NCBI GenBank assembly: GCA_963575745.1
Contig: CAUYUJ010003002.1
Coordinates: 1,089,903-1,153,902, forward strand
DNA: 64,000 bases
DNA from: Prorocentrum cordatum
Taxonomy: Eukaryota; Sar; Dinophyceae; Prorocentrales; Prorocentraceae
Reading direction: 5' to 3'
Position numbers and translations under genes: made by a program. Shown one piece after another: positions 44,562-55,192 of this stretch. Each line of letters starts with the position of its first letter. Within the stretch, counting starts at the first letter, position 1. The notes under the pieces were generated by a model that was not told where the DNA came from, did not search any database, and saw only the letters and a program-made list of their open reading frames with translations.

Positions 44562-44990
44562 GGTCTCTCTCTCTCTCGCACTCTTATTGTTGTTTGTCTC
44601 GCTTTGTTTTTTTTTGTCTCTCTCTCTCTCTCTCTCTTTCCCCCTGCATACTTCTAGTGTTACCAACTGTCGGAAACACGGTGGACTTCATGCACGGCTG
44701 GTGCCGTAGCAGCGTTTCGGCGACAACTCGTGCAGGCTGCAATCCACGCGAACGGTCGCATTCGTGCGCGATACTGCCGCACAGACGTGCCACTCGAACT
44801 CTTCTTAGCACCTTCAATGTCATCCCCAGCCTCCCTGTCAACACTTGCGTTGGCTAGGCACAGAGATGTACACCACAGAACGAATACACGAGAGAGAGAG
44901 AGTGTGCGTGTGTGCGTGTGAGAAAGGGAGCGAGACACGCGCACATACACACAGGGAGGGACAGGGGGGAGACAGAGAGAGAGGTATAAC
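44562..44990. repeat. CT tracts on the left and GA/GT tracts on the right of a 240-bp core
   Basis: (CT)n at about 44563-44578 and 44616-44638, and (GA)n/(GT)n at about 44890-44925 and 44970-44985. The tracts are complementary, so the block can fold back. The 44650-44885 core has frames on both strands but no recognised domain. Confidence 0.7.
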
Positions 44991-45409
44991 CTCATTGTAA
45001 GATCTGTACACCGACTGGCTCACACCGATAACTTGGACAATCACCGTACACATGCGCATACATGAATGCAGAGAAATGTAAAGCCGAGCAGGCAAACCCT
45101 TCCTCCCCGTCAACCTCATTCAACACTCCAACATTCAAGCTCCTCCTCGGCGACTCCGGAAAAAGTCGTGGTACCGTCAATCGCCGCGACTGGTCGCGGA
45201 GTTGCTGATACACTTGGCCTGGGTAAGTAATCACGGAGAGGCACCACTGTTCAAGGTCGGACCGATCAAATGGAAACCCAAAGGCAGAGGGAATGAAAGA
45301 GAAGCTTGCAGACATACGGAGAGGGGATTGATCGAACAATCCGCATGGCGTATCCTGCTATCCGAATGGCTTTGTTTGCCGGAAACGAGTAGAGGAACTA
45401 GTCTTTTAT

Positions 45410-45745
45410 CAGGGTGGGGTAGGAACATAATAGACCATCATAGGAGTAGTCTGAATTTGAGTAGAGTTGATTTGGAAAGACATGAGTAGGGTAGGGCAGA
45501 GTATAATAGAGTAGTGAAGATGATGGAGTATAATCGGTTTGATCGAGAAGAGTCGAGCCGGGTAAAGTCGGGTAGAGTAGGGTAGGGTAGGGTCGAATAG
45601 AGTAGCGTAGAGTGGGGTAAAGTAGGGTAACACAGAGTAGGGCAGCGTAGCGTAGAGAAGAGTAGCGTAGAGTTTGATAGAACAGGGCGGCGTAGATCCG
45701 AGTAGACTAGAACAGAGTAGCGTAGAATCGAGTAGGGTAGATGCT
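45410..45745. repeat. TAGAG/TAGGG pentamer-like satellite
   Basis: Degenerate GTAGA and GGGTA units at mostly 5-bp steps (AGTAGAGTAGGGTAGGGTAG-like) over about 330 bp. It lacks the 7-bp TTTAGGG unit expected of dinoflagellate telomeres. Confidence 0.85.
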
Positions 45746-46079
45746 TCTTTTTGGGAATCGATGCTGGCTGAGATTTTCTCGTGAGGCTACAAACCCTTCC
45801 GAGGCGGATGTAAGACTGCCGCGTGCGCTCCTGGTGCGCCCCTGTGGGATTCCGCGGGGTGCAAGCTGGGAGGCGCAGCTCAGCTTATGCAGGCTGGGGT
45901 TTGCTGCTGTGAGAAGTTGGAGAGGACATGGGCAGGCGCAATTCAGATTAAGTCGGGCATGTCCCCCTACAGGCGGATTTTCGAAGTCAGATGAAACATT
46001 ACCCTGCCGAAGGTCCCAACCATGTGCAGTTGTGGGTAACGCACTTGTGGGGACCGTCCTTGCTGAACCTCTCTCTCTG

Positions 46080-46265
46080 GGGCCACGACGCGTGTGACGG
46101 GTGTGCCAAAGCTGGCACGGGTACGCCATGCGGACGCTGACACCGGAGCTGTCGGTGGAGCCCCATGTGAGGCCACGAAACGTGTGAGGGGTGCCACCCG
46201 CGAAGCTCTTGCGCACATTTAACACGAATGCGCGCGGCGCGAAATCGAGGGCCACATCCCCCAAG
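46080..46265. repeat. one 89-bp family copy followed by one 84-bp family copy
   Basis: 46085-46195 carries GGTGTGCCAAAGCTGG and GGTGGAGCCCCATG like the 89-bp family. It is joined to 46195-46260, which carries GCGAAGCTCTTGC and CGCGCGGCGCG like the 84-bp family. This shows the two families side by side. Confidence 0.65.
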
Positions 46266-46309
46266 AAGCGCCTGCACCTAGGGACTCTTACTGCTCTTGA
46301 AGGGCCTGG

Positions 46310-46460
46310 GCTATGTGGTCGGTCTGGCGGCTACGTGGTCGCCGTCGCCGCCCCGTCGCCGCCTGTCGTCTGGGCCGTGTGGTCAATCTGGCGGCTATGT
46401 GGTCGCCGTCGCCGCCCCGTCGCCGCGTCGTCGCCGCCCGTCGCCTGGGCCTTGTTGCGC
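46310..46460. repeat. about 65-bp GTCGCCGTCGCCGCC repeat, two units
   Basis: CTGGCGGCTA.GTGGTCGCCG followed by GTCTGGGCC recurs twice. Related units lie at 48830-49035. Confidence 0.75.
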
Positions 46461-46539
46461 ATTGCAATCCAATCGGTTGCAGCATAACCGCTTGCAGCGC
46501 AAACGATTGAAACTCAACGGATTGCAATCGGTTGCAAAG

Positions 46540-47190
46540 CAAAGGTGCCACAACATATATTGCACCACATAGCTGACACGACTGCAACCAGATCGATTGA
46601 CGTAATACCGATAGCAATCCAAACGCTAGCAACCGAATCGGTTGCAATCGACTGAACCACATAGCTTACACCACATAGCTCAGACCACGTAGATGGGTAC
46701 GTTAGCTCTTATTTCATTGATGGCACCGCGTAGCTTACACCTCGTAGCTCGCGCCACATACGTGAGTACGCTAGCTCTTGCCATATGTATATATATTTAT
46801 ACACCCATGGAATCACGTAGCTTGCACCACATAGCCCACACCACATAGCACAAAGGTTGCGCCACCTAGCTTGCACAACGTAACCCACTCCACATACATG
46901 AATACGCTACTTCTCACCACATAGGTGGCACCACAGAGTCCATGCCACATAGATCGCATCACATACAAAGAGTAAGCTAGCTCCTACAACACAGACTGCA
47001 CCACATGTATTGCACCTCATAGGAGTGCACCACGCAGATTGCCCCACATGTACTACGCAACACATATTGCACAACACACGTTGTACAACACATATTGTCC
47101 CGCAAATCTTGCACCGCACATCGATTGCACAGCATGGATGTTATAACGTTAGCTGCACCCCATAGATGACACAAACTATATTGCACAACG
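46540..47190. repeat. ACCACATAG satellite
   Basis: TTGCACCACATAG and variants (TACACCACATAGCT, CTCGCGCCACATACG) recur at steps of roughly 10-25 bp over 600 bp. Related stretches occur at 48240-48370, 50085-50335 and 51345-51620. Confidence 0.8.
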
Positions 47191-47740
47191 AAGGCTGCGC
47201 GGCGCTAAGGCGAAACCTGATTGTGAAAACGGCCCGCCCTCCCCACCCGTGACTCTTGCATTGTTTCGAAAATAATGTGCGCGGCGCGCTAGCGAGAACC
47301 ACGTGTTGAAAACGGCCCGCCCTCCATCCGCGAAGCTCTTGTATATATTAGGACGGCTGCGCGCGGCACGAATTCGAGAAACGAGAACGGTCAGCTCTCC
47401 CGTCGCGAGACTATTGCAGAGGTGTAAAAAAAACGAAAGCGCGCGGCGCCAAGGCGAGAGCCACATCTGGAAAACGATCCGCCCTCCGTTCGTGAACATT
47501 TTTGTAAAGTTTCGGCTGACGGATCATGCACGCTGAGGAAGTATCCGGCGGAGCGCCCAGCCCGCCCTACCAACCCGTCGAGGGGTGCAACAGGGAGGAG
47601 TGATTCATAAGGAGAGAAAAAGAGGGAGCGAAAAAGGAGGGAGAGAAAAGGAGGGAGAGAAAAGGAGGGATGGAGGATAGAAAAGGAGCTCTTGGGAACT
47701 GAAAGGCACGGGCAGCGGGGGATGGGGTCAAGCCCAGACA
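47190..47740. repeat. 84-bp array (about four units) plus tail: partial third copy of the composite unit
   Basis: Four diverged 84-bp units (CGCGGCGC cores) are followed by the same tail as in copies A and B: a GATCATGCACGCTGAGG-like phrase, CGCCCAGCCCGCC, GGGGTGCAACAGGGAGG and a purine tract (GAAAAGGAGGGA units). Confidence 0.8.
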
Positions 47741-48066
47741 CCTGCCCCCATGGTGGGGCGCAACATCCAAACTGGGCGCGGGAAAATCAATCATAACCGA
47801 ATCGGGACATCGGATCGAGTCGGAATTTGCATCGGATCGCATCGGAGAGGGATTCTAATCCGATTGGCGCGCCAAGAAACACAACAATGCCTTGCAAACA
47901 TCGGGCCAGATCGGATTGTCGGAATACCGGGGTCGAATTGGATCGAGCCGACAAAAACATAGCCTCCAAAGATATAATCGGCTCGGCCGGATCGGCATAG
48001 GCCTTAGACTGTCGGTGGTAGGGCCGAACTAATGGCATCGGGGGCCAGAAGAAGTTCTCCACAGAC

Positions 48067-48191
48067 CAGGTAAACGCCTCCTCCATGCAACAACTGCTTG
48101 GGCAATTACACCCTGGGGGCAGAGGACCGTCAATAGCATATGACCCAGCGTGGACCGCAAGCAATGCGAGTATACTGCGAAGGTTCAACAT
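48067..48191 (-). CDS. candidate secreted protein first exon
   Basis: The minus-strand ATG at 48191 starts MLNLRSILALLAVHAGSYA, a clear signal peptide by composition. A Cys-rich segment PPGCNCPSSCCMEEAF follows, up to a GT donor (GTCTGT, minus strand, from 48066). The frame beyond the donor continues to 47787 and may be coding instead. No downstream exon was recognised. The function is unknown. Confidence 0.35.
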
Positions 48192-48379
48192 TGCGCGGTG
48201 CAAACTACATGGTGACAGTTGTGTCGTGCAAGCTATGCGATATGTGGTGCAAGCCATGTCGTGTCAGCTAGGCGGTGTGGACTGGAGGTGGAAACTATGG
48301 GGTGCAAGCCAGTTTTTGTAATACCTGCGATGTGACCTATGCGGCGCCAGCCACGTGGTGTAAGCTGTGGTGCACGCTT

Positions 48380-48660
48380 CGTGGGGTGAGCTCAGAGCAC
48401 GAGGCGCCCACGAAGCGCCCACGAGGCGGCGCAGGCGGCAGCGCGGCGAGGCCTCGAGGAACCCACTCGGCGCACTGGGCGCCCACGAGGCCGCGAGGTG
48501 CCGACGAGACGGTACGGGCACGCAGCGCGGCGAGGCGGGGGGGCGCCCACGGAGCGCCCCCGGAGGGAGGACCCCGCCGCGGCCCTCCAGCTCCTCCAGG
48601 GACAGGAGGCCGAACCCATTACGCAGGGACGAACCCAAACAGAAGTGCAGTGGAGGCGTT
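48380..48660. other. GC-rich stretch, no supported gene
   Basis: Repeated GCGCCCACGA and CGAGGC phrases on both strands. Frames are Arg, Ala, Pro or Gly rich and overlap on both strands, so none is called. Confidence 0.4.
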
Positions 48661-48829
48661 GAGTTAGCTGGCCATTGAGGAATGCACACCACTGTGCTGC
48701 ACGTGCGGCAAGCCATACGGGAGATCAGAATACATGCCATGCGCATCTATGCTCTCCAAACAGTCCTTGGTTGCACCTGCGGGCTAGTCACTGTTAGAAG
48801 GAACTGGGCCGATGTGCTAGTCTGACGGC

Positions 48830-49035
48830 TGTGCTGTCACCGTCGCCGCCCGGCGTTGCCTCGTCGCCGACCGTCGTCTGGGCTGTGTGCCGCTCTGGCG
48901 GCGATGTTGTCACCGTCGCCGCCCCGTCGCCGCCCCGTCGCCGCCTCGTCGCCGCCCGTCGTCTGGGCTGGTGCACCGCTCCGGTGGCTAAGCTGTTGCC
49001 GTCGCCGCCCCACCACCGCCCGTCGTCTGGGTCAT
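48830..49035. repeat. GTCGCCGTCGCCGCC repeat, about three units
   Basis: CACCGTCGCCGCC with CCGTCGTCTGGGC recurs at about 65-80 bp steps, matching 46310-46460. Confidence 0.7.
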
Positions 49036-49199
49036 GTTGTGCTTTCTTCTTCAGATCTGCCCCCCGATTACCGGATCATTATTTTCGTATGGTTTTTCGC
49101 ATCCAATATAGTTTGCGCGCCCGTCCAGCCGAAATGTGACATGTGAACGCATCACATCCCAAGCAATATCGTCATCGACCCCCCTCCTGCCGGTCGAAT

Positions 49200-52100
49200 C
49201 ATTTTAGGCGCGCGCGTTTCGGAAATAGCTGCGCAATAAAAGGGCACGAAGTTCGCTCGCGCGCGTCGTCGCGCGCGCATGCAGCAGTCTTGAACACCTG
49301 TGCAAGAATAGCGACGGTTGCGTAGAGAGTTCAAAATTGAATGTTGCGGCAACAACATGTTTTTTTTGTGCAACCTGAATTTCCAATGAACAAATTACGC
49401 GCTGCTTGTGTCTCCCCTTCATTTTCATTTTAAAACCAAGCGATCTGACAACATTGCCATCTATGCATCACATGCGACCAGACGGGCCGCTTGCGCGCGC
49501 ATGTCGAGATCACTCGAGCGCCCTTGCGCGCGTGCTGGGGGGGGGGGGGAGGCACGGTCCCTGCCAAATCATACAATGCTGCCCCACTCCCGCACGTCGG
49601 CCGCGCGCGCATGTCGAAATCCTTCCCGAACTTTCATCACCGAGACGACGGCACCATGATTGTCATCAGCGAGATCACTATCCGCACCGTCATTGCCCAT
49701 GCCGTCGTCGTCTTCATTATCGTCACCCACAGCAACATTATCATCGTGTCTGCTGTTGTCGGCGTCGCCACGACACCGCGCCCGCCCGAATCACCGACTC
49801 GCACTGCTGTGCCCGCGCATCACTGCGGCCTGCGAGAAGTGCTGGGGAGTCCTCCGCGGTCACCGCCACCGCGGCTGCGTACGTCGCGTCAGACTAGCTG
49901 CCCAATCTGCGCGCGAGCCTGGGCGCGCTAGCGCGGCCGCAGCGATGCGCCAGCCAGCGCCAAGCTGTCATTGCAATCGCCCCCGCTTGGGCTTTGCAAA
50001 CCAACTTGCGGGTGGGTTCGTGGGATATTTGTGCGAGCAATGGAATTGTCAAGTTGACAACTTACTGCGGACAGGCACTAACGTCACCACATAGGTTGTA
50101 CCACGTAGCTTGCACCGCACAGATTGCGCCACACTGGTTGCCGCCACGTAGGTTGCATCGTGCATCCTGCACGGATCATTCGCGCTTGTGGCGCGCTCCC
50201 TGGGCGCTCACGACAAAGGTTCCACTACATTTGCCACATATCCTGCACTGTATAAGTTGCGCAACGTCGTTTGCACAACAACTTTGCACATCATGGGTTG
50301 CGCGGCATGTGATGCACAATGCACACTACACACAATATGTTCGAATTTGCTCACACATTCGACCCACCCCCCGCCCGGCATTATCCCACCTGCCTCGCGC
50401 ATGGCACTTCACATGCACTTCAGCCCCATCGTTCATTTTATAAATGAACCCAGCCCATCCCAGCCGGGCCCGGCAATGAGAATCATGCACGCGCATCATG
50501 TTATCATTCGTCGCTAATTTGCACGGGCCCCGTTTGTGACATCTCTGGCACAGTCCACACGCGCGCGTCGTCGCGCCTGCATGCCAAAATCCATCAACCA
50601 CCGTCGATTTCGTAAGGATTTCAAAATGGTGCGCCTCGCAAGCGAATCACACACAGTTTTAGCAACTGTGCTTTTCAAAACAAGGCTGCGCGCGCGCGCC
50701 CTTGCAAACTCATGCGGGGACCATTGCGTTACCCGGTTCAACGTGCTCATCACATGCTATCTAATGGACCGTTCGCGCGCGCATGTCGAGATCACTCGAA
50801 AGCCTTTGTCCGATGCTGGGGGAGGCACGGCTCTTGTCGAATATCACCATGCGGAGCACTCGCGCACGTTGACCGCGCGCGCATGCCGAGATCCATCCAG
50901 CACCTTCATCGCCGACACGGGGGCACCATCATCGTCAACGGCGTGGTCAGTATCGGCGACGTCATTGCCCTTGCCGTCGTCATCGCCACCGCCGTCATCA
51001 GCACCGAAACTATCATTATCGCGTCTGCCAGTGTCGACGTCGCCATGATACCGCGCCCGCCCGAGTCACAGCACTGTTGCGCTCGTGCGTGGGCGCGGCC
51101 TGCAAAACACGCTGGGGAGTCCACAGTGGTCACCGCCACCGCGGCTGCGTCGGTCGCGTCAAACTATCTGCCCGCTTTGCGCGCGAACCTACGCGCGCTA
51201 GCGCGGCCGCAGCGATGCGCCAGCCAGCGCCATGCACTCATCGCAGTCGTCGCCGCAGGAGTTTTGCAAATCGCATTGCGGGTGGCTGGGTGGGATGTTT
51301 GCGCGGGCATGGGGGCGGCCGCGCGCGAAGGAGCCAACGCCAATTGCACCGCATAGGCGGCCCCACGTAAGTTGCCCCGCAGACATTGCGGCACGTAGAT
51401 TGGGCGACAATTGTGTTCGCGTCTGCGGCGCGCCCGTTGGCCGCCGGCACCGTCGATTCCACTACATGTATTCCACTATTGGATCGCACCGCATAGATTG
51501 CACAGCGGATCTGGCACAGCATGGATTACACCACGTAGACTGCACCGCGCGCATTGCATGCCATAGGCTGCGTCACGTGGGATGCACCACAGATATTGCA
51601 GGACGCAGGTAGCACACCGTGGATTCTCCTTTCCAGCACAAAGCTTCTACCACCGTCCCCCCCGGGGTTAACGATCCCGTGGGAACAGATGCAACAACAC
51701 ATCGGGCTCTGACCCGATGTCCATCCTACCTGTGAGTTCATACTATCCCAGCCAAACCGATATCGCCCCCCCCCGCCATCCTTTAACAAAACATGCGATG
51801 TGTACACACTCGTTTATCATAAATCACACGTTTTCGAAGATCTCTTGCAGCAAACTGGGCGAAGTGCACACGCGCGTCGTCGCGCGCGCATGCCGAAATC
51901 CTTCAACCATCCTCAGTTTCGGAAGGATGTCATAATCGAGCTCCAAAAACCATACAACAACACATGGTTTCGCAACACTGATGTTCTAAAAAAGCTGACG
52001 CGCGCGCTCTTGCGAAATCTTCAGAAAATCATAGGTTATTCAAAACATCAAAAAAAAACTGTCAAACGGGCTTTGCGCGAGAGCATGTCGAAATCTTTCG

Positions 52101-52300
52101 AACGCCCTTGCGCGCGTGCCGTCGCGAGAATCCTGCGCAAAGAAACGGGGCGAAATGCATGCGCGCGCCATCTCGCGCGCATGCCAAAATCCTTCAGCAA
52201 CTCTCGGTGTGGGAAGGATTTCAAAATAGAGTGCCCAACAACAAACACAAACACAGGGTTTCGCAACACGGATTTTCAACAAAGCGTGCGCGCGCGCTCC
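49200..52300. repeat. 1.3-kb tandem series, two full units and one partial
   Basis: GCGCGTCGTCGCGC marks unit starts at 49261, 50563 and 51872. Units 1 and 2 share CATGTCGAGATCACTCGA, a GTCATTGCC..TGCCGTCGTC block, CGCTAGCGCGGCCGCAGCGA (49928 and 51198) and an ACCGCATAG-type satellite at their ends. Unit 3 is cut off by the GTC tract. Frames across it are short and disagree between units, so no gene is called. Confidence 0.8.
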
Positions 52301-52307
52301 TGCGCCG

Positions 52308-52342
52308 TCGTCATCGTCGTCGTCGCCGTCCTCCCTCCTCCC

Positions 52343-52380
<38 letters not shown>

Positions 52381-52690
52381 CTTTGACTTTCCTCGTCGTC
52401 GTCGTCGTCGTCCTCTTTGGTATCGTCATTGTTTCCGTCGTCGTTGTCGCCGTGGTCGTCCTTCCTCCTCCCTCGTCGTCGTCGTCGTCCGTCGTCGGCG
52501 TCTCGTCGTCGTCATTCGTATTTCGTCGCCGTCGTCGTCGTCGTCGTCGTCTTCCCTCCTCCCTCGTCGTTATCGTCGTTGGCGTCGCCGTCTTCCCTCC
52601 TTCTTCGTCGTTCGCGTCGTCGCAGTCCTCCCTCCTCCCTCGTCGTCCTCGTCGTTGTCGTCGTCGTCCTCCCTCCTTCCTCATCGTCGA
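52308..52690. repeat. GTC/CGT trinucleotide tract
   Basis: (GTC)n with CTCCCTCCTCC interruptions that recur at about 60-130 bp steps. The Val, Arg and Ser frames that run into the following gene are not part of it. Confidence 0.9.
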
Positions 52691-52998
52691 GCCGCCGCCC
52701 CGGTTCGAGAGGTTTGGGTGCCGTACCAGGTACGGCGACCTCTCCCGGGGCGGCAGCCACGCGCGCTGGCCCGCGCCCCAGTCCCGCGCGATCCGCGCCT
52801 GGGCGGCCTGCGGCTGGCCGCGCCCGCTCGCGCAGCCCTCCGCCTGGCCCGCCTGCTGGGCCCGCTGGCGTTGGACCTCCCAGGCGCGGGCGCGCCGAGC
52901 CCGCGTGGCATCGGCGCGCGCGCCTGAGACGTGCACAGTCGCGCACGCTGCTGCGGGTCGCGGCCGCCGTTCGCCTCCTTGCCGCCCACCACAGTACC

Positions 52999-53218
52999 AT
53001 GGGCAAGGGAGGCAGCGGCAAGGGCCGCACGGGCGCGACGGGCGGCACCGCCCCCCCGCCGTGGCAGGGCGCGCCGCCGCCCCCACCGCCAGGCTGGTGG
53101 TGCGACGACTGTGGCAGCTTCAACGGCCCACAGGAAAGGCTCTGCAAGTGCTGCTACCCAGGCCCTTCGGGCCCGGTCGGAGGAGGCGGGCATGGAGGCC
53201 CACCGCAGCAGCGGCAGC

Positions 53219-53250
<32 letters not shown>

Positions 53251-54516
53251 GAGCATCATCCTCGCCGACGGAGCTCGACATCCCCAGGGACGCCAACCCG
53301 CCGACGCTCCGTCTCCCGCCGCCGCAGACGTGAGCGCGAGAGGCGAGAGGAGCGTCCGCGGTCGGGCTCACGTGTACGCTTCGCGGATGAGCCCGAGCCC
53401 GACCCCGACGGCAATGGCATCTCGGATGCCGACGAGGAGGTGCGCAGCCCAGCGCTTGGGATCCTCCCCGCGCTGCCGCAGGATGCGAGGCTGCACCCGG
53501 CGTTGGTTGACCCTCCCAGCGACGAGCGCGCCTTGGCGGCGCACAGGCGGACACTACGGCAGATTGCAGCTGCTACAGGGAAGCGCCTTCAAGCTTCCAT
53601 CGACCTCGGGGCCTCCGAAGAGATTATCACAAGTCAGAAGCTGGAGTACAGCGTCCAGCTTTGCATGATTATCACGGCCCGTGCGCCAGGTGAGCGCTGT
53701 GACCGCCAACGAGCCTACGTCGCCAAGGCCCTTGGCAAGCTCGAGCGGGCCCGTGAGGCGGTCGACAAGGCGCAGGAACGACTACAGGAGGCCGAGGCGA
53801 AGTGCACGCAGCGCGAGAAGGAGCATGACAGGGCCAAGATGCTGCTGGACCAGCTCGAGGCGATGCAGGCAGGCCATGCGGCTGGAGGTGCAGCCGACGA
53901 CGTGGACATGGGCGCGTACGTGGAGGGCACGCGGACGCCAGAGGCTGGAGGCGCGACGCCTCAGACGCCTCAGGGCATGCCTGTGCAGCTGGCGGCCATC
54001 GCGGAGCTCCAGAGTGGCCAGGCGACGCTCACGGCCCAGCTCAGCAGCTTGACGGCAATGCTGACGACGCTGCAGACGGCGATGGCGGCAGCAAGGACCC
54101 CAGCAGCTACCGCCGAGGTCCCAATCCCACCTGAAGGCGGCGGCCAGCAGGTCAGGCCCTTCGCTGGCCAGCCCCAGCGACTGGGCCGCATGCCGACGGC
54201 CGAGGAGCTCGCTGCCGCCGCGCCCGCCTCCGAGGCCGCGGTAGCGAGCCCAGTCAACGGAGCAGCTGACCCTGCAGCTGCCGCCGGCCCCGCGCCGCCC
54301 GCGCCCGCGGCAGCTGACGGTGCACCAGCGGCGCCTGCAGGGGCCGACGGCGAGGACCTCGCAGAGGTGCGTGCTCGTGCTGCCACGGCACGCCGCGCCA
54401 AGCGCGAGCAGGAGCGTGCAAGGCGCCCGCCGGGCCAGCCGCTGCTCGTGGACGCCATAGCCAGGCAGCAGCACCCAGAGGGTCCTAGGATCTTATCGAT
54501 AGATCCTGATCGCTAA
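52999..54516 (+). CDS. zinc-finger and coiled-coil protein, LINE ORF1-like
   Basis: From the ATG at 52999 to TAA at 54514-54516 this encodes 505 residues. The frame is open further upstream, but only over the GTC tract and GC-rich sequence; MGKGGSGKGR is a natural start. Residues 33-52 match the RanBP2-type zinc finger W-x-C-x2-C-x3-N-x6-C-x2-C exactly (cysteines of WWCDDC and LCKCC). A Gln run (73-84), an Arg/Ser-rich stretch (88-127), a charged helix with heptads at about 238-292, and an Ala/Pro-rich tail follow. A zinc finger plus coiled coil suits an RNA-binding ORF1-type protein of a dinoflagellate LINE, but no RT follows in the next kilobases. It could also be a host nucleic-acid binding protein. 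Reading frame intact. Confidence 0.7.
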
Positions 54517-54527
54517 GAACACGCGTT

Positions 54528-54555
54528 GATAGATCCCGTTCGTGTAGGATCTATC
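54528..54555 (+). repeat. stem-loop just after the ORF1-like stop codon
   Basis: GATAGATCC (54528-54536) and GGATCTATC (54547-54555) form a perfect 9-bp stem with a 10-base loop, 12 bases after the stop codon. A related phrase, ATCGATAGATCC, lies inside the last codons. It may be part of a 3' UTR. Function unknown. Confidence 0.6.
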
Positions 54556-54791
54556 CATCATCATCACAGGCTCATGGCGCGCTCGTTTTTGACGATTGCC
54601 TATGGGAAAACCGTCACCCGTTGGAAAACAAAGGCGGGATGGGTAGGATTACAGTTGTGATGTGGGCGCGGTTTCCCATTCTTCATCGGTTCTTTATCGC
54701 CAGCCTCGTGCTCTGCCTTTCCCAGGCGGGCTCATCCTCCCTTCGCCGATCCGCCGTCTGGGTCGTGGGTGGGGGCCAAGACGAAGATCCC

Positions 54792-54840
54792 CCCAGCGTG
54801 GGACTCATTGCGCCGCGTGCGCAATGAGTCCCACGCTGGG
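54792..54840. repeat. perfect 22-bp inverted repeat, 5-base loop
   Basis: Arms 54792-54813 and 54819-54840 are exact reverse complements around CGCGT. A GAC/GAT tract follows (54862-54925). It could be the end of a transposable element or a strong RNA hairpin. Confidence 0.95.
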
Positions 54841-54859
54841 CCGCCGTCGTGGAAGCTCA

Positions 54860-55190
54860 CTGACGACGACGACGACGATGACGACAACGATGACGGCGAC
54901 GACGTCGTCGACGACGACGACGATGGAGGCGGCGAAAAACAGCGACGTCGACCGCTCTTGAGGCAAGGGGGGGGGGAGGGGGAAAGGAATGAGGGAGGGG
55001 GTCCTAGGTTTTCAGATCCTTTGGGGTTCCTGTAAGTCCGTAGAATTCGTTGGAATATAAAAGGATTAGGTAAGCAGGAGGATCATGAGAAAGGGGGGGG
55101 CTTCCTATACATTCTTATAAGTTTTCCTGGAATCCCCCAAACGTTTCTGAAGGTTCCCCAAGCCCCATCTTCCCCCTTCTCCTCCCCCGC
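54860..55190. other. GAC tract, then G-rich and purine-rich intergenic or intron sequence
   Basis: (GAC)n at 54862-54935, a G-rich purine stretch at 54965-55005, and a pyrimidine tract ending in CCCCCGCAG at 55192 that looks like a 3' splice site for the next exon. Confidence 0.6.
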
Positions 55191-55192
55191 AG

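Noticed and set aside
45410-45745. Telomeric repeat
   Set aside because: The unit is about 5 bp, not TTTAGGG, and the tract is internal.
53782-54474. 230-residue minus-strand ORF
   Set aside because: Shadow of the ORF1-like gene; its Arg/Leu-rich content mirrors the Ala/Glu helix on the plus strand.
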